In this document: positions 1 to 9,275 of the stretch, in pieces
How the letters are laid out: every line of letters begins with the position of its first letter
Position numbering within the stretch: position 1 is the first letter of the stretch
Assembly (NCBI RefSeq): GCF_003853645.1
Contig: NZ_QTPO01000046.1
Coordinates: 1 to 64,000, forward strand
Length of the DNA stretch: 64,000 bases
Direction: 5' to 3'
Origin: Burkholderia sp. Bp9143
GTDB lineage: Bacteria; Pseudomonadota; Gammaproteobacteria; Burkholderiales; Burkholderiaceae
Notes under the pieces: model-generated
Database searches by the model: none
What the model was told of the DNA's origin: nothing
What the model saw: the letters and a program-made list of their open reading frames with translations, nothing else
Made by a program: the position numbers and the translations under genes

Positions 1-48
1 ATACGAGATCGCGGAGTTGCCGAATCCGTGCGGGTCGAAGAGTTTCAT
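1..48 (-). CDS. Start of an unidentified gene cut by the left edge
   Basis: An ATG on the minus strand at 48 overlaps the TGA stop of the ABC exporter gene (ATGA, 4 bp), the usual sign of translational coupling. Sixteen codons are visible and read MKLFDPHGFGNSAISY. The gene is therefore the sixth member of the export operon. It may encode a substrate, a second adaptor or a maturation factor, but nothing in the visible residues allows a family call. Confidence 0.6.
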   Translation of the reverse strand, partial: MKLFDPHGFGNSAISY

Positions 49-3000
49 GCGGCACCCAGCTGTTTCTGCACGAGCTGGTAATACATGCCCTTGAGGGCGA
101 CCAGCTCGTCGTGCGAGCCCTGTTCGACGATCGCGCCTTCGTACAGGACCAGGATCTTGTTCGCGCGCATGATCGTGCTGAGCCGGTGCGCGATGATCAC
201 CGCGGTGCGCCCTTGCAGGATTTCATGCATGTTCGCGAGGATGTTGCTCTCCGACTGCGTGTCGAGCGACGAGGTCGCCTCGTCGAACACGAGCAGGCGC
301 GGGTCGTGATAGAGCGCGCGGGCGATGCAGAGCCGCTGGATCTGGCCGCCCGACAGGCCGACGCCGCGCTCGCCCACCACCTGCTCGTAGCCGAGCGGCA
401 ATTTGCTGATGAATGCGTGCGCGTCTGCCATCCGTGCGACCTCCTCCATGCGGCGCCAGTCGGGGCTCGCGTCGCCGCATGCGATGTTCTCGGCAATCGA
501 TCCGGAAAAGACCAGATTGGACTGCATCACGTAACCGATCTGCGCCCGGTAGTAAGCCTTGTCGATCGCGCTCATGTCGTAGCCGTCGACCACGATCTTG
601 CCGTCCGTGGGCGCATAGAATCCGACGAGCAGCTTCGCCAGCGTGGTTTTCCCCGAACCGCTGCGCCCGACGATGGCCACCATCTCGCCGCGCTTGATCG
701 TGCAGTTGATGTTCTCGAGCACGTAAGGCGTTTCGTTGCCGCCATAGCGGAAATACACGCTGTCGAAGCTGATGTCGCCCTGCAGGTCGGGCAGCAGCAC
801 GCGTGAGGCCAGTTCGGACGGCTGCTGCTCGGGCTCGATGTCGAGGACGTCGCCGAGCCGCTCCATCGCCACCGCCGCGTCGTTCATCAGGCTCCACATG
901 CCGACGAGTCCCATCAGCGGCGCCAGCACGCTGCCCATGAACGCATTGAAGGCGATCAATTGCCCGATGCTGAGTTCATGCGCGAGCACGAGGTTCGCAC
1001 CGACCCACAGGATCACGATGGTGGTTGCCGCATTCAGCAGCTGGCTGCACAGCGCCACGAGGATATTGAATGCCTGCGCACGGTACTGGACGTCGAGCGC
1101 CTTCGCATACTTGCGCTCCCACTTCAGTCGTACCGACCGCTCGATCCCCATGCCCTTCACGGTCTCGACGCCGCCGAGCGTCTCCATCAGCAGCGACTTC
1201 GCATCGGTGGACGCGGCAAACACCTCGCGCGCATAGCCTTTCAGCTTCGGGGTCGCGAGCGCCGTGAGCGCCATGATCGGGATCACGAACGCGATCAGCA
1301 CCAGCGTCATCTTCACGTTGTAGAGAAACATGATCGTGAAGTAGATGAAGATCATCAGGAGATTGAGCGCGGTGGTCACGGTGGACTCCGTCAGGAACGC
1401 CCGGATCGTCTGGTTCTCCTGGAAGCGCGCGAACACGTCCCCGCTCTTGCGGCGCGCGAAGAACGAATACGGCAGCGACATCGTATGTTTATAGAACTGC
1501 GACATCATCGCGAAGTCGAGACTGCGCACCATGAAGTTGGAAAGGTGAGCGCGGATCGTCGTCATCAGCTGGGTAAACACGTGCGAAATGACGAGCCCGG
1601 CAATCAGCAGGTGCAGCAGGTTGACGTTCTGGTGCACGATCACCCCGTCCAGGATGCTCTGGATGATGATCGGCGGTACGACGCCCAGCACCTGGATCAC
1701 GAATGTCGCCAGGAACAGATGCGCGAGAATCTTCTTGTAAGGGCGCAGATAGCCGATGAAGCGCACCCACGGCGAACGTGTCTCGGCCGGCGCCGCGGCC
1801 GGCCCGCTCGCGGTGAACAGCAGGCAGGTGCCGCTCCAGCCGCGCTCGAACGCCTCGACGCTCAGCTTCCTGAAGCCGAGCGCCGGATCGGCGATACGCA
1901 CCCACGACTTCGACACACCGTATACGACGACGTAGTGGTAGCCCTCCCAGTGCACGATGAACGGCAGGTCGAACCCGAGCAGCGCCTCGTAGGTGCACTG
2001 CACGCCGCGCGTCGCGAAGCCGACCGCCTCGCCGGTGCGCGCGAGACTGTCGAGCGTCGCGCCCTGCGTCGTCACGTTCGCCAGATCGCGCAGCTTGCCG
2101 AGCGTCATCGCGACGCCGTAGTGACGGCAGATCATGGCAAGGCACGCTGCCCCGCAATCCATTTCCTCGGCCTGCTCGACCAGCACGAAGCGCTTGATCA
2201 TGCGCTCGCCGAACGCGGCGTCGGCGCCGATATCGATCTGCAGCGGATGGCGGCGCCGTTCGGCGAGCTTCTTCTGCCGCTTCAGCTCCTGATCGACGAA
2301 GCGGATGCGCTCCTCGAGCACCTCGCGCAATTTCGGGTTGCGCTCGAGCATGAAGTGCACGGTCTTTTCCGGAATGACGAGCAGGCGCGTATCGGTGACG
2401 GCGGTGACGGTCGCCGCCTGCTCCTGCCGCAGCAGGCACGCGCGCTCGCCGAAGATCTCGCCCGCGCCGAGCGTCGCGAGCGGATAGTCGTTGCCGTCCT
2501 CGTGGCACGAGACGCTCACCTCGCCCTGGCGCACGACATACAGCCGGAGGTCGCCGCCCGGCCCCTGCCGGACGATCTCCTTGCCGGCCGCCACGCGCTT
2601 CACGCCGACGCTCGACACATACTCCTCGAGCTCGGCGCGCGTCAGCTTGCCGCGCAGGTCGAACAGCCGCGTCACGAACCCGCCGGCCGAGCTGATCGCG
2701 ACATAGCTCGTCACGAACGACTGCGCGGCGGGATTGTCGCGCAGGATCGGCTCGATCGCGCTGCGCGGGATGCACAGTACCTCGGTCTTCGTCGACGCGC
2801 GCACCGACACCTCGTGCCAGTAGTCGCGCAGCATCGCCATTTCACCGAACACCTCGCGTTCCTTGCGCACGCCGACGCTGGTTTCCTTGCCGCGCTCGTC
2901 GGCGATCAGGCGCACGGACCCGAAGCGCAGCACATACAGGCCCTCGGCCGGTTCACCGCGATTGCAGACGGTGTCGCCGAACGCGTAGGTGCGCACCTGC

Positions 3001-3119
3001 GCCTGCGCGGCCATGCGCTCGAGTTCGTCGGGCGAGAAGAGCGACAGCGGCTCCACCGACGCGAGAAACGCCGCGAGCGACGGGGTGCTGCTGGCCGGGG
3101 CGGGGGCTTGTGCGTCCAT
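45..3119 (-). CDS. Peptidase-containing ABC exporter with two cyclic-nucleotide-binding-like domains
   Basis: A 1024-residue inner-membrane exporter. Two CRP-like cNMP-binding domains lie at about 25-140 and 155-270. They carry FGEMAM and FGERAC loops but lack the clear R-T/S-A phosphate-binding signature. A C39 peptidase domain follows at about 308-430, with Q316, C322 (in DCGAACLAM), H395 and D411 (ADPALG) all present, so it should be catalytically active and cleave a leader peptide, typically of the double-glycine type. The ABC transmembrane domain is about 455-750. The ATPase has Walker A at 818-826 (GRSGSGKTT), LSGGQ at 922-926, Walker B at 942-947 (LLVFDE) and H978. It lies 18 bp after the prolyl isomerase gene in an operon that also supplies HlyD and an outer-membrane factor. 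The substrate and the ligand of the CRP-like domains are not known. Confidence 0.9.
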   Translation of the reverse strand: MDAQAPAPASSTPSLAAFLASVEPLSLFSPDELERMAAQAQVRTYAFGDTVCNRGEPAEGLYVLRFGSVRLIADERGKETSVGVRKEREVFGEMAMLRDYWHEVSVRASTKTEVLCIPRSAIEPILRDNPAAQSFVTSYVAISSAGGFVTRLFDLRGKLTRAELEEYVSSVGVKRVAAGKEIVRQGPGGDLRLYVVRQGEVSVSCHEDGNDYPLATLGAGEIFGERACLLRQEQAATVTAVTDTRLLVIPEKTVHFMLERNPKLREVLEERIRFVDQELKRQKKLAERRRHPLQIDIGADAAFGERMIKRFVLVEQAEEMDCGAACLAMICRHYGVAMTLGKLRDLANVTTQGATLDSLARTGEAVGFATRGVQCTYEALLGFDLPFIVHWEGYHYVVVYGVSKSWVRIADPALGFRKLSVEAFERGWSGTCLLFTASGPAAAPAETRSPWVRFIGYLRPYKKILAHLFLATFVIQVLGVVPPIIIQSILDGVIVHQNVNLLHLLIAGLVISHVFTQLMTTIRAHLSNFMVRSLDFAMMSQFYKHTMSLPYSFFARRKSGDVFARFQENQTIRAFLTESTVTTALNLLMIFIYFTIMFLYNVKMTLVLIAFVIPIMALTALATPKLKGYAREVFAASTDAKSLLMETLGGVETVKGMGIERSVRLKWERKYAKALDVQYRAQAFNILVALCSQLLNAATTIVILWVGANLVLAHELSIGQLIAFNAFMGSVLAPLMGLVGMWSLMNDAAVAMERLGDVLDIEPEQQPSELASRVLLPDLQGDISFDSVYFRYGGNETPYVLENINCTIKRGEMVAIVGRSGSGKTTLAKLLVGFYAPTDGKIVVDGYDMSAIDKAYYRAQIGYVMQSNLVFSGSIAENIACGDASPDWRRMEEVARMADAHAFISKLPLGYEQVVGERGVGLSGGQIQRLCIARALYHDPRLLVFDEATSSLDTQSESNILANMHEILQGRTAVIIAHRLSTIMRANKILVLYEGAIVEQGSHDELVALKGMYYQLVQKQLGAA

Positions 3120-3137
3120 CGCGGCGGTTCTCCGTGA

Positions 3138-3890
3138 TCAGCGTGCGTCGATGACGTGTTCCTGCGCGCGCTCGGCGAGCCACTCCTCGCGCAGCAGGCG
3201 ACGCACCTCCGACGCGACGTCGGCGTCGAGCGCGGCCGGGTGTTTCGCGGTCACCGAGAAGATCTCGAAGAACGCGCCGTCCGGCGCCGCGAACGGCCCG
3301 AGCAGGTCGCCCACCCGCGCGTTGAACACCTTGGCCTCGATATCCGTCTTCAACGAGCCGCGCAGCACCTTGCCGATCACGCCGCCACGCTCGCTCGTGT
3401 CGGCGATCGAATGCTCGCGCGCCATGTCGCCGAAGCAGCCCGGGTCGTCCTCCAGGATCGCCATCATTTCGCGCGCCTTGCCTTCCGAATCCAGCACGAT
3501 GTGACTGACCTCGATGCTGTCGAACTTCGGCGAATTGAGCTTGAAGTACGCTTCGATGGCCGCATCGCTGCACACCGTGTCGAGCGTCTTTTCCTGGTAC
3601 AGCGTGTCGGTGATGAATCGCTCGAACTCGTCGAGACTGACGCCGAACACGTCCAGGTAGCGGTTCATGTCCGCGGCGCGATGCAGGCCGCGCACGCGGC
3701 GAAACTGGTCGGCACGCTCCTGGATTTCCGCCGGGCTCACCTGCATGCCCATCTTCCGCGCCGCGATCACCGTCAGCCGGTCGCGAACCTGCTGCTCGAC
3801 GAGGCCCTCGAACTGCCCGCTGAGCTTCAGCACGCGGATGAAGTCGTCGGTGCCGATCACCTCGTCGTCGATACGCACTATTGCCGTCAT
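3138..3890 (-). CDS. Parvulin-type peptidyl-prolyl isomerase of the export operon
   Basis: The start at 3890 (MTAIVRIDDEV) is chosen because GGGGAACG precedes it at good spacing; the frame is open for 21 further codons upstream. The product is 250 residues. Its N-terminal helical part (about 1-100) resembles the SurA/PpiC chaperone region, and a parvulin rotamase domain covers about 110-215 (SHIVLDSEGKA; later RGGVIGKV). There is no signal peptide or membrane segment, so unlike SurA it should stay in the cytoplasm, perhaps handling the exported substrate. PpiC-like proteins without signal peptides next to cNMP-binding/C39 ABC exporters are a recurring arrangement in peptide-export loci, which supports the functional link. 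It sits between the hlyD-like and ABC genes, with 99 and 18 bp gaps. Confidence 0.8.
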   Translation of the reverse strand: MTAIVRIDDEVIGTDDFIRVLKLSGQFEGLVEQQVRDRLTVIAARKMGMQVSPAEIQERADQFRRVRGLHRAADMNRYLDVFGVSLDEFERFITDTLYQEKTLDTVCSDAAIEAYFKLNSPKFDSIEVSHIVLDSEGKAREMMAILEDDPGCFGDMAREHSIADTSERGGVIGKVLRGSLKTDIEAKVFNARVGDLLGPFAAPDGAFFEIFSVTAKHPAALDADVASEVRRLLREEWLAERAQEHVIDAR

Positions 3891-3989
3891 TTCGTTCCCC
3901 TTGATCCTGTACGCGGCGATTCGCCCTGATTCGCCGCCGGTGCCTCGCATCACCGCCTGCCCGGCGCCACTGCGCCGTGGCAGTCTCCG

Positions 3990-5399
3990 TCAACCCGCGA
4001 TCTGCCTGAACGGGTCCAGCGCGAACCCGATCAGGCGGCGCTCGCGCACCACGATTTCCGCCGTGGCCGTCATCCCGTAGCGCAGCGGGTAGGTCGTGCC
4101 GGCAATCGTGTACGCGTTGCGCACTAGCGCCACGCGGCCTTCGTAGACGGGTTCCTTCGTCTGCGCCTGCGGCTTCGTCGCCGGCGAGATGTATTCGAGC
4201 GTGCCGTCGATCACGCCGTAGCGCTGATACGGAAACGCATTGAACTTGAGCTTCACGGGCAAGCCCTCGTGCAGGAACGCGCGGTCCTGCTCCGCGATCG
4301 CGACCTTCACCACCGGCCGCGCATCGGACGGCGCGATGCTGCCGAGCGGTGTGTTCGCGAGTATCTTGTCGCCGGGCTGCGTCGTGGTCACGTCGGTGAT
4401 CACGCCGGAGACGGGCGCCAGCACGAGCAGGAAATTGTCCTTGTCGATGTTCTCGAAGCGGATCCGCGCGGCGGCATCCGCGGCGAGGCGCGCCGTCTGC
4501 ACCTGCAGACGCAGCTTCTCTTCGGTGTTCGCGATGTCGCGCGCGGTCGCGTCGTACTGGATGCGCAGCCCGGTCAGCGTCTCGCCACTGCCCTCGAGTT
4601 GCGCCTTCGCCTGCGCGAACTCATGGCTCTGCTGCGCCTCGAGCTGCGAGAGCCGCGCCTGCGCGACGCGGTAACTGTCCTGGGCCTGCAGGTACGCGCT
4701 GCGCTTCTGTTCCACCTGGCTCTGCGACACGCCGCCGCCGCCCGGCAGCGCGAACAGGCGCGCGTACTTGTCCTGTTCGTCCTTCGCGAGATCGAGTGCG
4801 TGGCGCGCGTTGTCGATATTGCTGCGCGCTTCGTCGATCTGCGCGCGCTGCGATTGCGCGAGCTTGCTGGTGCCTTCGGCAATGCGGTTCTGGTGCAGGT
4901 GCTCCTCGACCTCGATCTGTTGCTTCAGTGCGTCGGCCTTGCGCTCCATCAGCTGCTTCTTGTCCGGAAACTGCTTCCATTCGCGCTCCGCGTCGTCGAG
5001 CTTGAGGCGTGCATCGAGCGCGTTGGTCGCCGCCTCGATCGCGCCGCGCGCGTTGATCCGGCCGATCACGTCGTTCTTTTCGACCGGCTGACCTTCGGCG
5101 ATATAGATGTCCACCAGCTCGCCGTCGACGGGCGCGTAGATGCGGCGCACCTCGGACTCCGGCGCGAGCGCGCCCTGCGCGGTCACGATCACGTCGGCGC
5201 GGCCGACGAACGACCACAGCAGCGCACACACGACGAGCCCGACCATCGCGATGATGGTCGCCTGCGTGAGCCGCCACGGCCGCGCCGTCAGGATCGCGAT
5301 GCCTTCGACGCTGTGATCCTCCAGCGCCTCGCCCAGCGAGCGCGGCGGCTCCGGCGGCGTTGCCTGCCGCGCGCGCTTAAGGAGACTGTCGAGCTTCAC
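3990..5399 (-). CDS. HlyD-family periplasmic adaptor
   Basis: A membrane-fusion protein of 469 residues. The start is the GTG at 5399 (VKLDSLLKR), preceded by GGGAGGGC; the frame stays open upstream but there it overlaps the FHA gene. One membrane helix is at about 45-65, followed by a biotinyl-lipoyl half-motif (APVDGELVDIYIAEGQPV), long coiled-coil arms at about 120-330, the second lipoyl half (APVSGVITDV) and a C-terminal barrel. It would bridge the ABC exporter and the NodT-type outer-membrane protein of the same operon. It overlaps the end of the FHA gene by 23 bp, so translation is probably coupled. Confidence 0.9.
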   Translation of the reverse strand: MKLDSLLKRARQATPPEPPRSLGEALEDHSVEGIAILTARPWRLTQATIIAMVGLVVCALLWSFVGRADVIVTAQGALAPESEVRRIYAPVDGELVDIYIAEGQPVEKNDVIGRINARGAIEAATNALDARLKLDDAEREWKQFPDKKQLMERKADALKQQIEVEEHLHQNRIAEGTSKLAQSQRAQIDEARSNIDNARHALDLAKDEQDKYARLFALPGGGGVSQSQVEQKRSAYLQAQDSYRVAQARLSQLEAQQSHEFAQAKAQLEGSGETLTGLRIQYDATARDIANTEEKLRLQVQTARLAADAAARIRFENIDKDNFLLVLAPVSGVITDVTTTQPGDKILANTPLGSIAPSDARPVVKVAIAEQDRAFLHEGLPVKLKFNAFPYQRYGVIDGTLEYISPATKPQAQTKEPVYEGRVALVRNAYTIAGTTYPLRYGMTATAEIVVRERRLIGFALDPFRQIAG

Positions 5400-7266
5400 C
5401 GCGCCCTCCCGAAGAAGCGAGCCGTTCCAGCGTCGGGACATGTGCGGCGAATTGCGGCGTCGCGAAGCGGAACTGCTTGAGGCGATCCAGTACGGCCGGC
5501 CCGTGCCCGGCCCGCGCGTCGCTCTCGAACTGCAGGTACTGCTGCAGATCGGCCCGCACGGCGTCGAGGCCGCCGAGGCGCGGATAGCGCTGCTCGTCAT
5601 CGGCGAGCAGCGCCGGCAGCGCGTCGAGCCGGTCGTCGTCGAGCGCCGACGCGATCGCGTGCTGCAACCGCTCGAGTGCGGCCACATAGACGGAGTTGTC
5701 GCTTTGCAGCTTGCGCAACTGACTGAGCGCGTCGGCATACAGCGCGCCGAACGCGGGAACGTATGACGAAATCCGGTCGAGCAGCCGCTGATGCGCACCC
5801 GGGTCGTCGTTCCAGCGGCCGGTCAATGCCTTGATCGGCGCTTCGTCGCGGTAGATGCGGATCGGTGCTTCCGCCCCGCCGCGACCGGCAACGAACGCCT
5901 GCAGCTCGCCGATCCACGCCACTTCGTCGACGAGCGGCCGTGCGTCGGCGTTATGGCGGGCAAGCGCGCGCATCTCCTGCACGACGGCGCGGGCGCGGTC
6001 GAACGCGCGCGCATTCATCGCGGCGATCCAGTCCGGTACTTTCGACCGAAGGAGTGCCTCGGTACCGAGCGCGAGGAACGCCGGGTCGTCCGGATCGCTC
6101 GCGAGATGGCGGTCGGCGAGTTGCGCCGCCTGCGCAGTGTCGCCGCGCGCCAGCAACGCGTGCATCTCGCGCAGCGGCGCATCGCGGAAATACAGCGTCG
6201 CGAACAGCAGGACGACCGCCGCGAGCAACCCGCCGCTCCACCAGCCGAGCCGGTGCAGGTTAACGCGCCCGCTACCGCCGAACGCCTCGCTCAGCTCCGA
6301 CAGGAAGACTTCGACCCTGCCGCGCCGGTGGCGCGCGTCAGGCGCGGTTTCGGCGGCGCCATGCGCGGCGTGCGGGTTGACCTCGTCGTCCTGCTGAACG
6401 GCCGGCACCGTGCAGAAGATGTCGAGGAACGAATGCGCGGTATCGACGAAGGTTGTCCGGTCGGGGTCCGCGGCGACCGCATTCGCGGCGGCGCCGGGCA
6501 CCGACGTGCCCGTCACGGTCGAGTCCGGCCCCGGCTCGCGCTGCACCGCGACGCGATAGACGAAATGATCGCCGCCGAACGCGAGCATCGCGCCGTCGCC
6601 GAGCGGCGCCGCATGCTCGTCGAGGCGCCGGCCGTCGACGAACGTGCCGTTCGTGCTGCCGAGGTCTTCCACGAAGACGTCGCCGTCCTGCACGTAGATG
6701 TGCGCATGACGTCGCGACAGATAGTTGACCTGATGCGGATACGCGTTCCGGTAGCAGGCAAACGTGTCGTCGGTCTTGCTCACGAGGAACGGGAAGGCGG
6801 TAATGATGACCGGTTGCAGGCCGAGATCGCCGCGCTCCGGCGACAGCGTGACGACGGCCGGCCGCGCCGGCTGATGCGTCGCGCGCGGCACGAACGCGAC
6901 GCGATACGCCAGCGCGCCGGCGAAGCGCAGTTCGTCGCCGTCGCGCAGCAGGTGCGGCTTGTCGCCGACATCGACACCGTTGACGGCCGTACCGTTCTTG
7001 CTGCCGAGATCGGCGACATAGGCCGCGCTACCTTCAAAGAAAATGCGCGCATGCCGGCGCGACAGGTCGGCCACCAGCTCGGGCCGCGCGGACGCGAACG
7101 GCGTGTTGGTCCGCCCGACTGCGAACAGCGCCTTGTCGATCCGGATCTCGCTCAACTCCGGATGGGAAACCGGCTTGAGCACAATGTCGAACTGCCGGTC
7201 GAGCGCGGCTTGTTTCTCGGCAATCGAAGCGGCGTCTGGAACCATGATTCGGCCAACGATCGACAT
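5377..7266 (-). CDS. Membrane protein with two FHA domains
   Basis: About 629 residues if it starts at 7266 (MSIVGR). 7245 (MVPDAA) is an equal candidate and neither has a strong ribosome-binding site. Two forkhead-associated domains lie at about 45-120 (VGRT, SRRHARI, DLGSKNGT) and 165-240 (SRRHAHI, DLGSTNGT), both with the conserved phosphothreonine-binding residues. A variable linker follows, then a single membrane helix at about 344-360 and a helical, TPR-like region of about 270 residues that should lie in the periplasm. FHA domains bind phosphothreonine peptides, so the protein could tie assembly or activity of the exporter to a Ser/Thr kinase; no kinase gene is in the window. Confidence 0.85.
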   Translation of the reverse strand: MSIVGRIMVPDAASIAEKQAALDRQFDIVLKPVSHPELSEIRIDKALFAVGRTNTPFASARPELVADLSRRHARIFFEGSAAYVADLGSKNGTAVNGVDVGDKPHLLRDGDELRFAGALAYRVAFVPRATHQPARPAVVTLSPERGDLGLQPVIITAFPFLVSKTDDTFACYRNAYPHQVNYLSRRHAHIYVQDGDVFVEDLGSTNGTFVDGRRLDEHAAPLGDGAMLAFGGDHFVYRVAVQREPGPDSTVTGTSVPGAAANAVAADPDRTTFVDTAHSFLDIFCTVPAVQQDDEVNPHAAHGAAETAPDARHRRGRVEVFLSELSEAFGGSGRVNLHRLGWWSGGLLAAVVLLFATLYFRDAPLREMHALLARGDTAQAAQLADRHLASDPDDPAFLALGTEALLRSKVPDWIAAMNARAFDRARAVVQEMRALARHNADARPLVDEVAWIGELQAFVAGRGGAEAPIRIYRDEAPIKALTGRWNDDPGAHQRLLDRISSYVPAFGALYADALSQLRKLQSDNSVYVAALERLQHAIASALDDDRLDALPALLADDEQRYPRLGGLDAVRADLQQYLQFESDARAGHGPAVLDRLKQFRFATPQFAAHVPTLERLASSGGRGEARQSP

Positions 7267-7436
7267 GCGCCCGCCAATGGGCATGCGGCGCAGGAAACGC
7301 GACGCGCTTTCGAACCACCCGTGTGAAGCCGCGCCGCCAAGGCACGTGGCGGCACGATCGTGAAAAAAGTTTAGGCGACGGATGGCGGTAGTCAATCGGC
7401 TGGCACCGATCGCGCGGCTGCGCAAGGCTGGCGTGT

Positions 7437-8912
7437 TCATTGCATCGCTTGCCGAACCGGCTCGCTGCTTGCATTCGAGACTTCGACCGCGCGCCAGCCG
7501 CCGCCGATTGCCTTGTAGAGCGTGACCGTGTCGCTCAGAATCTGCTGATGATTCGCGAGCAGCGCGAGTTCCGCGGATGCCACCGCGCGTTCCGATTCGA
7601 GCACCTCGAGCTGCGACACGAGCCCTTCCTTGAGCTGCGCCTCGACCTGCGCGGCGACGGTGCGCAGACGCGCACTCTGCTGCTGCAGCTGCTCGCGCTG
7701 CTGCTTGTGCGCGTCGAGATCGACGAGCGCGTTTTCCACTTCCTTGAACGCGGTGAACACGGTCTGCCGGTACTGTTGCTCGGCCACCCGGGTCTGCGCC
7801 TCGGTCGTCTTGATGTGCGCGTGCACGCTCGGGTCGAACATCGGCAGGTTGATGCTCGGCAGGAAGCTGAACGTGAATGCCTTGAAGAGATCCGAGAGCG
7901 CAAACGCCGCCGTGCCGCCGCGCCCCGTCAGGCTGATCGACGGCAATTGCGCCAGCTTCGCCGCACCCACTTCGTCATACGATTCGAGCACGCGATACTG
8001 CGCGGCCACGACATCCGGCCGGCGCGCGAGCAGTTGCGCGGGCAGTCCCATCGGCACGTCCGGCAGCTTGACGCGCTGCCGGAGATGACCGGCAGGCATC
8101 CTGAACTCGCCGGCCGGGACGCCCAGCAGCGTCGCGAGCGCGTTCTCGGCCGTGTCGCGCGATCGATGCAGTTCGATCAGCTGGTTCGCCAACCCGTTGA
8201 TCTCCGCGCTCTGCCGCAGCACTTCCGTTTGCGGCGCGACGCCGTTCGCAAACATCGACTGGTAGATCGCGAGGATCTGCCGGTTCTTGTCGAGCGTGCG
8301 CTGTTCCTGCTCGATCTGGTCGTCGAACCGAAGGATCTCGAAATAGGTGCTCGACACGTCGGCGACGAGCGTCAGGTAGCCCGCGCGCCAGTCGGCCTCG
8401 GTCGCATGGTATTCGGCCTTCTGCGCCTGCACGCCTTTCTCGACCTTGCCCCAGATGTCGATCTCCCAGTTCACCTGGCCGCCGAGGTTGTAGGTCCTCG
8501 ACGGCGCTTGATGCGTGTTCTTCTCGAAGTCCACGCCCGCGCCGAGATCGACACTCGGCAGCGCGCCCGCCTGGACTTCGCCGACCTGTGCACCGGCCAC
8601 GCCGATGCGCGCCGCCAGCACCTTGATGTCGACGTTGCCCGCGATGGCCTTGTCGATGAGCGCGTCGAGCGTCGGATCGTCGAAGCGCTTCCACCATTCG
8701 GCATTGATCGCGTCCGATGCGGATACCGGCCCGTGCGCATGCGCCCACGTGGTCTTTGCCGGCATCTCCGGGCGCTGGTAGACGGGCATGTTCAGGTCCA
8801 TGCAGCCGGACAGCAACGCCGCGCATGCGCCGGCGGAACCGGCGATGCGGGCCAGCGACCGCATGAAACCGAGGCGGTTGCGCGTGGCAGTCGGCGACAG
8901 GTGGATGTTCAC
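7437..8912 (-). CDS. NodT/TolC-type outer-membrane factor lipoprotein
   Basis: Outer-membrane channel protein of 491 residues, of the RND/type I efflux family (two OEP repeats). A GTG start at 8912 is favoured because AAGGAG lies 8 bases upstream. A lipobox (LLSGC) puts the lipidated cysteine at about residue 37; an internal ATG at 8864 would give a more usual 21-residue signal. The N-terminal region after the cysteine reads YQRPEMPA and EWWKRFDDPTLDALI, typical of NodT proteins, and the C-terminal half repeats the pattern. It is first in the export operon and completes a tripartite path across both membranes. About 170 bp separate it from the FHA gene, which may have its own promoter. Confidence 0.88.
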   Translation of the reverse strand: MNIHLSPTATRNRLGFMRSLARIAGSAGACAALLSGCMDLNMPVYQRPEMPAKTTWAHAHGPVSASDAINAEWWKRFDDPTLDALIDKAIAGNVDIKVLAARIGVAGAQVGEVQAGALPSVDLGAGVDFEKNTHQAPSRTYNLGGQVNWEIDIWGKVEKGVQAQKAEYHATEADWRAGYLTLVADVSSTYFEILRFDDQIEQEQRTLDKNRQILAIYQSMFANGVAPQTEVLRQSAEINGLANQLIELHRSRDTAENALATLLGVPAGEFRMPAGHLRQRVKLPDVPMGLPAQLLARRPDVVAAQYRVLESYDEVGAAKLAQLPSISLTGRGGTAAFALSDLFKAFTFSFLPSINLPMFDPSVHAHIKTTEAQTRVAEQQYRQTVFTAFKEVENALVDLDAHKQQREQLQQQSARLRTVAAQVEAQLKEGLVSQLEVLESERAVASAELALLANHQQILSDTVTLYKAIGGGWRAVEVSNASSEPVRQAMQ

Positions 8913-9275
8913 GATCGACTCCTTGGGAGGAACGCGGCGACGATGCGGGATCGGGTGGATGTGTTGGTGTTGGTGCTGCAGCGTGGCACGCTCGCGTCTC
9001 ATACCGCATGGGGCGTGCCAGCCGCTCGCGGGATCAGCGGGAATCTTGCCGGGCGGCTTGCCGGCGCGGGTCCGGGCGGCGAAGACGGGGGTGGAGCGAC
9101 GTGTGCGTGGCGCTCGGATCAAGGATGCATGACGGGTCGTCGCCGACAGTTCCTGCGCATGATGTCGGGAATGCACAGACACCTGTGTCCGTGCGATGGG
9201 CGGCAGCGTTGCCGTCCGGAGCGCGCCCGCTCGCGCACGCGCACACCACGCGACCGTGGCTCGGCGTGCGCGACG
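8913..9275. other. Intergenic region upstream of the export operon
   Basis: This 363-base stretch lies between the NodT gene and the first DUF4399 gene, both on the minus strand. It must hold the promoter of the export operon. I see no confident -35/-10 pair, coding region or repeat in it. Confidence 0.4.

Noticed and set aside
960..3137. A 725-codon open frame on the plus strand
   Set aside because: It is the antisense shadow of the ABC exporter gene, with Arg/Ala-rich composition and no domain.
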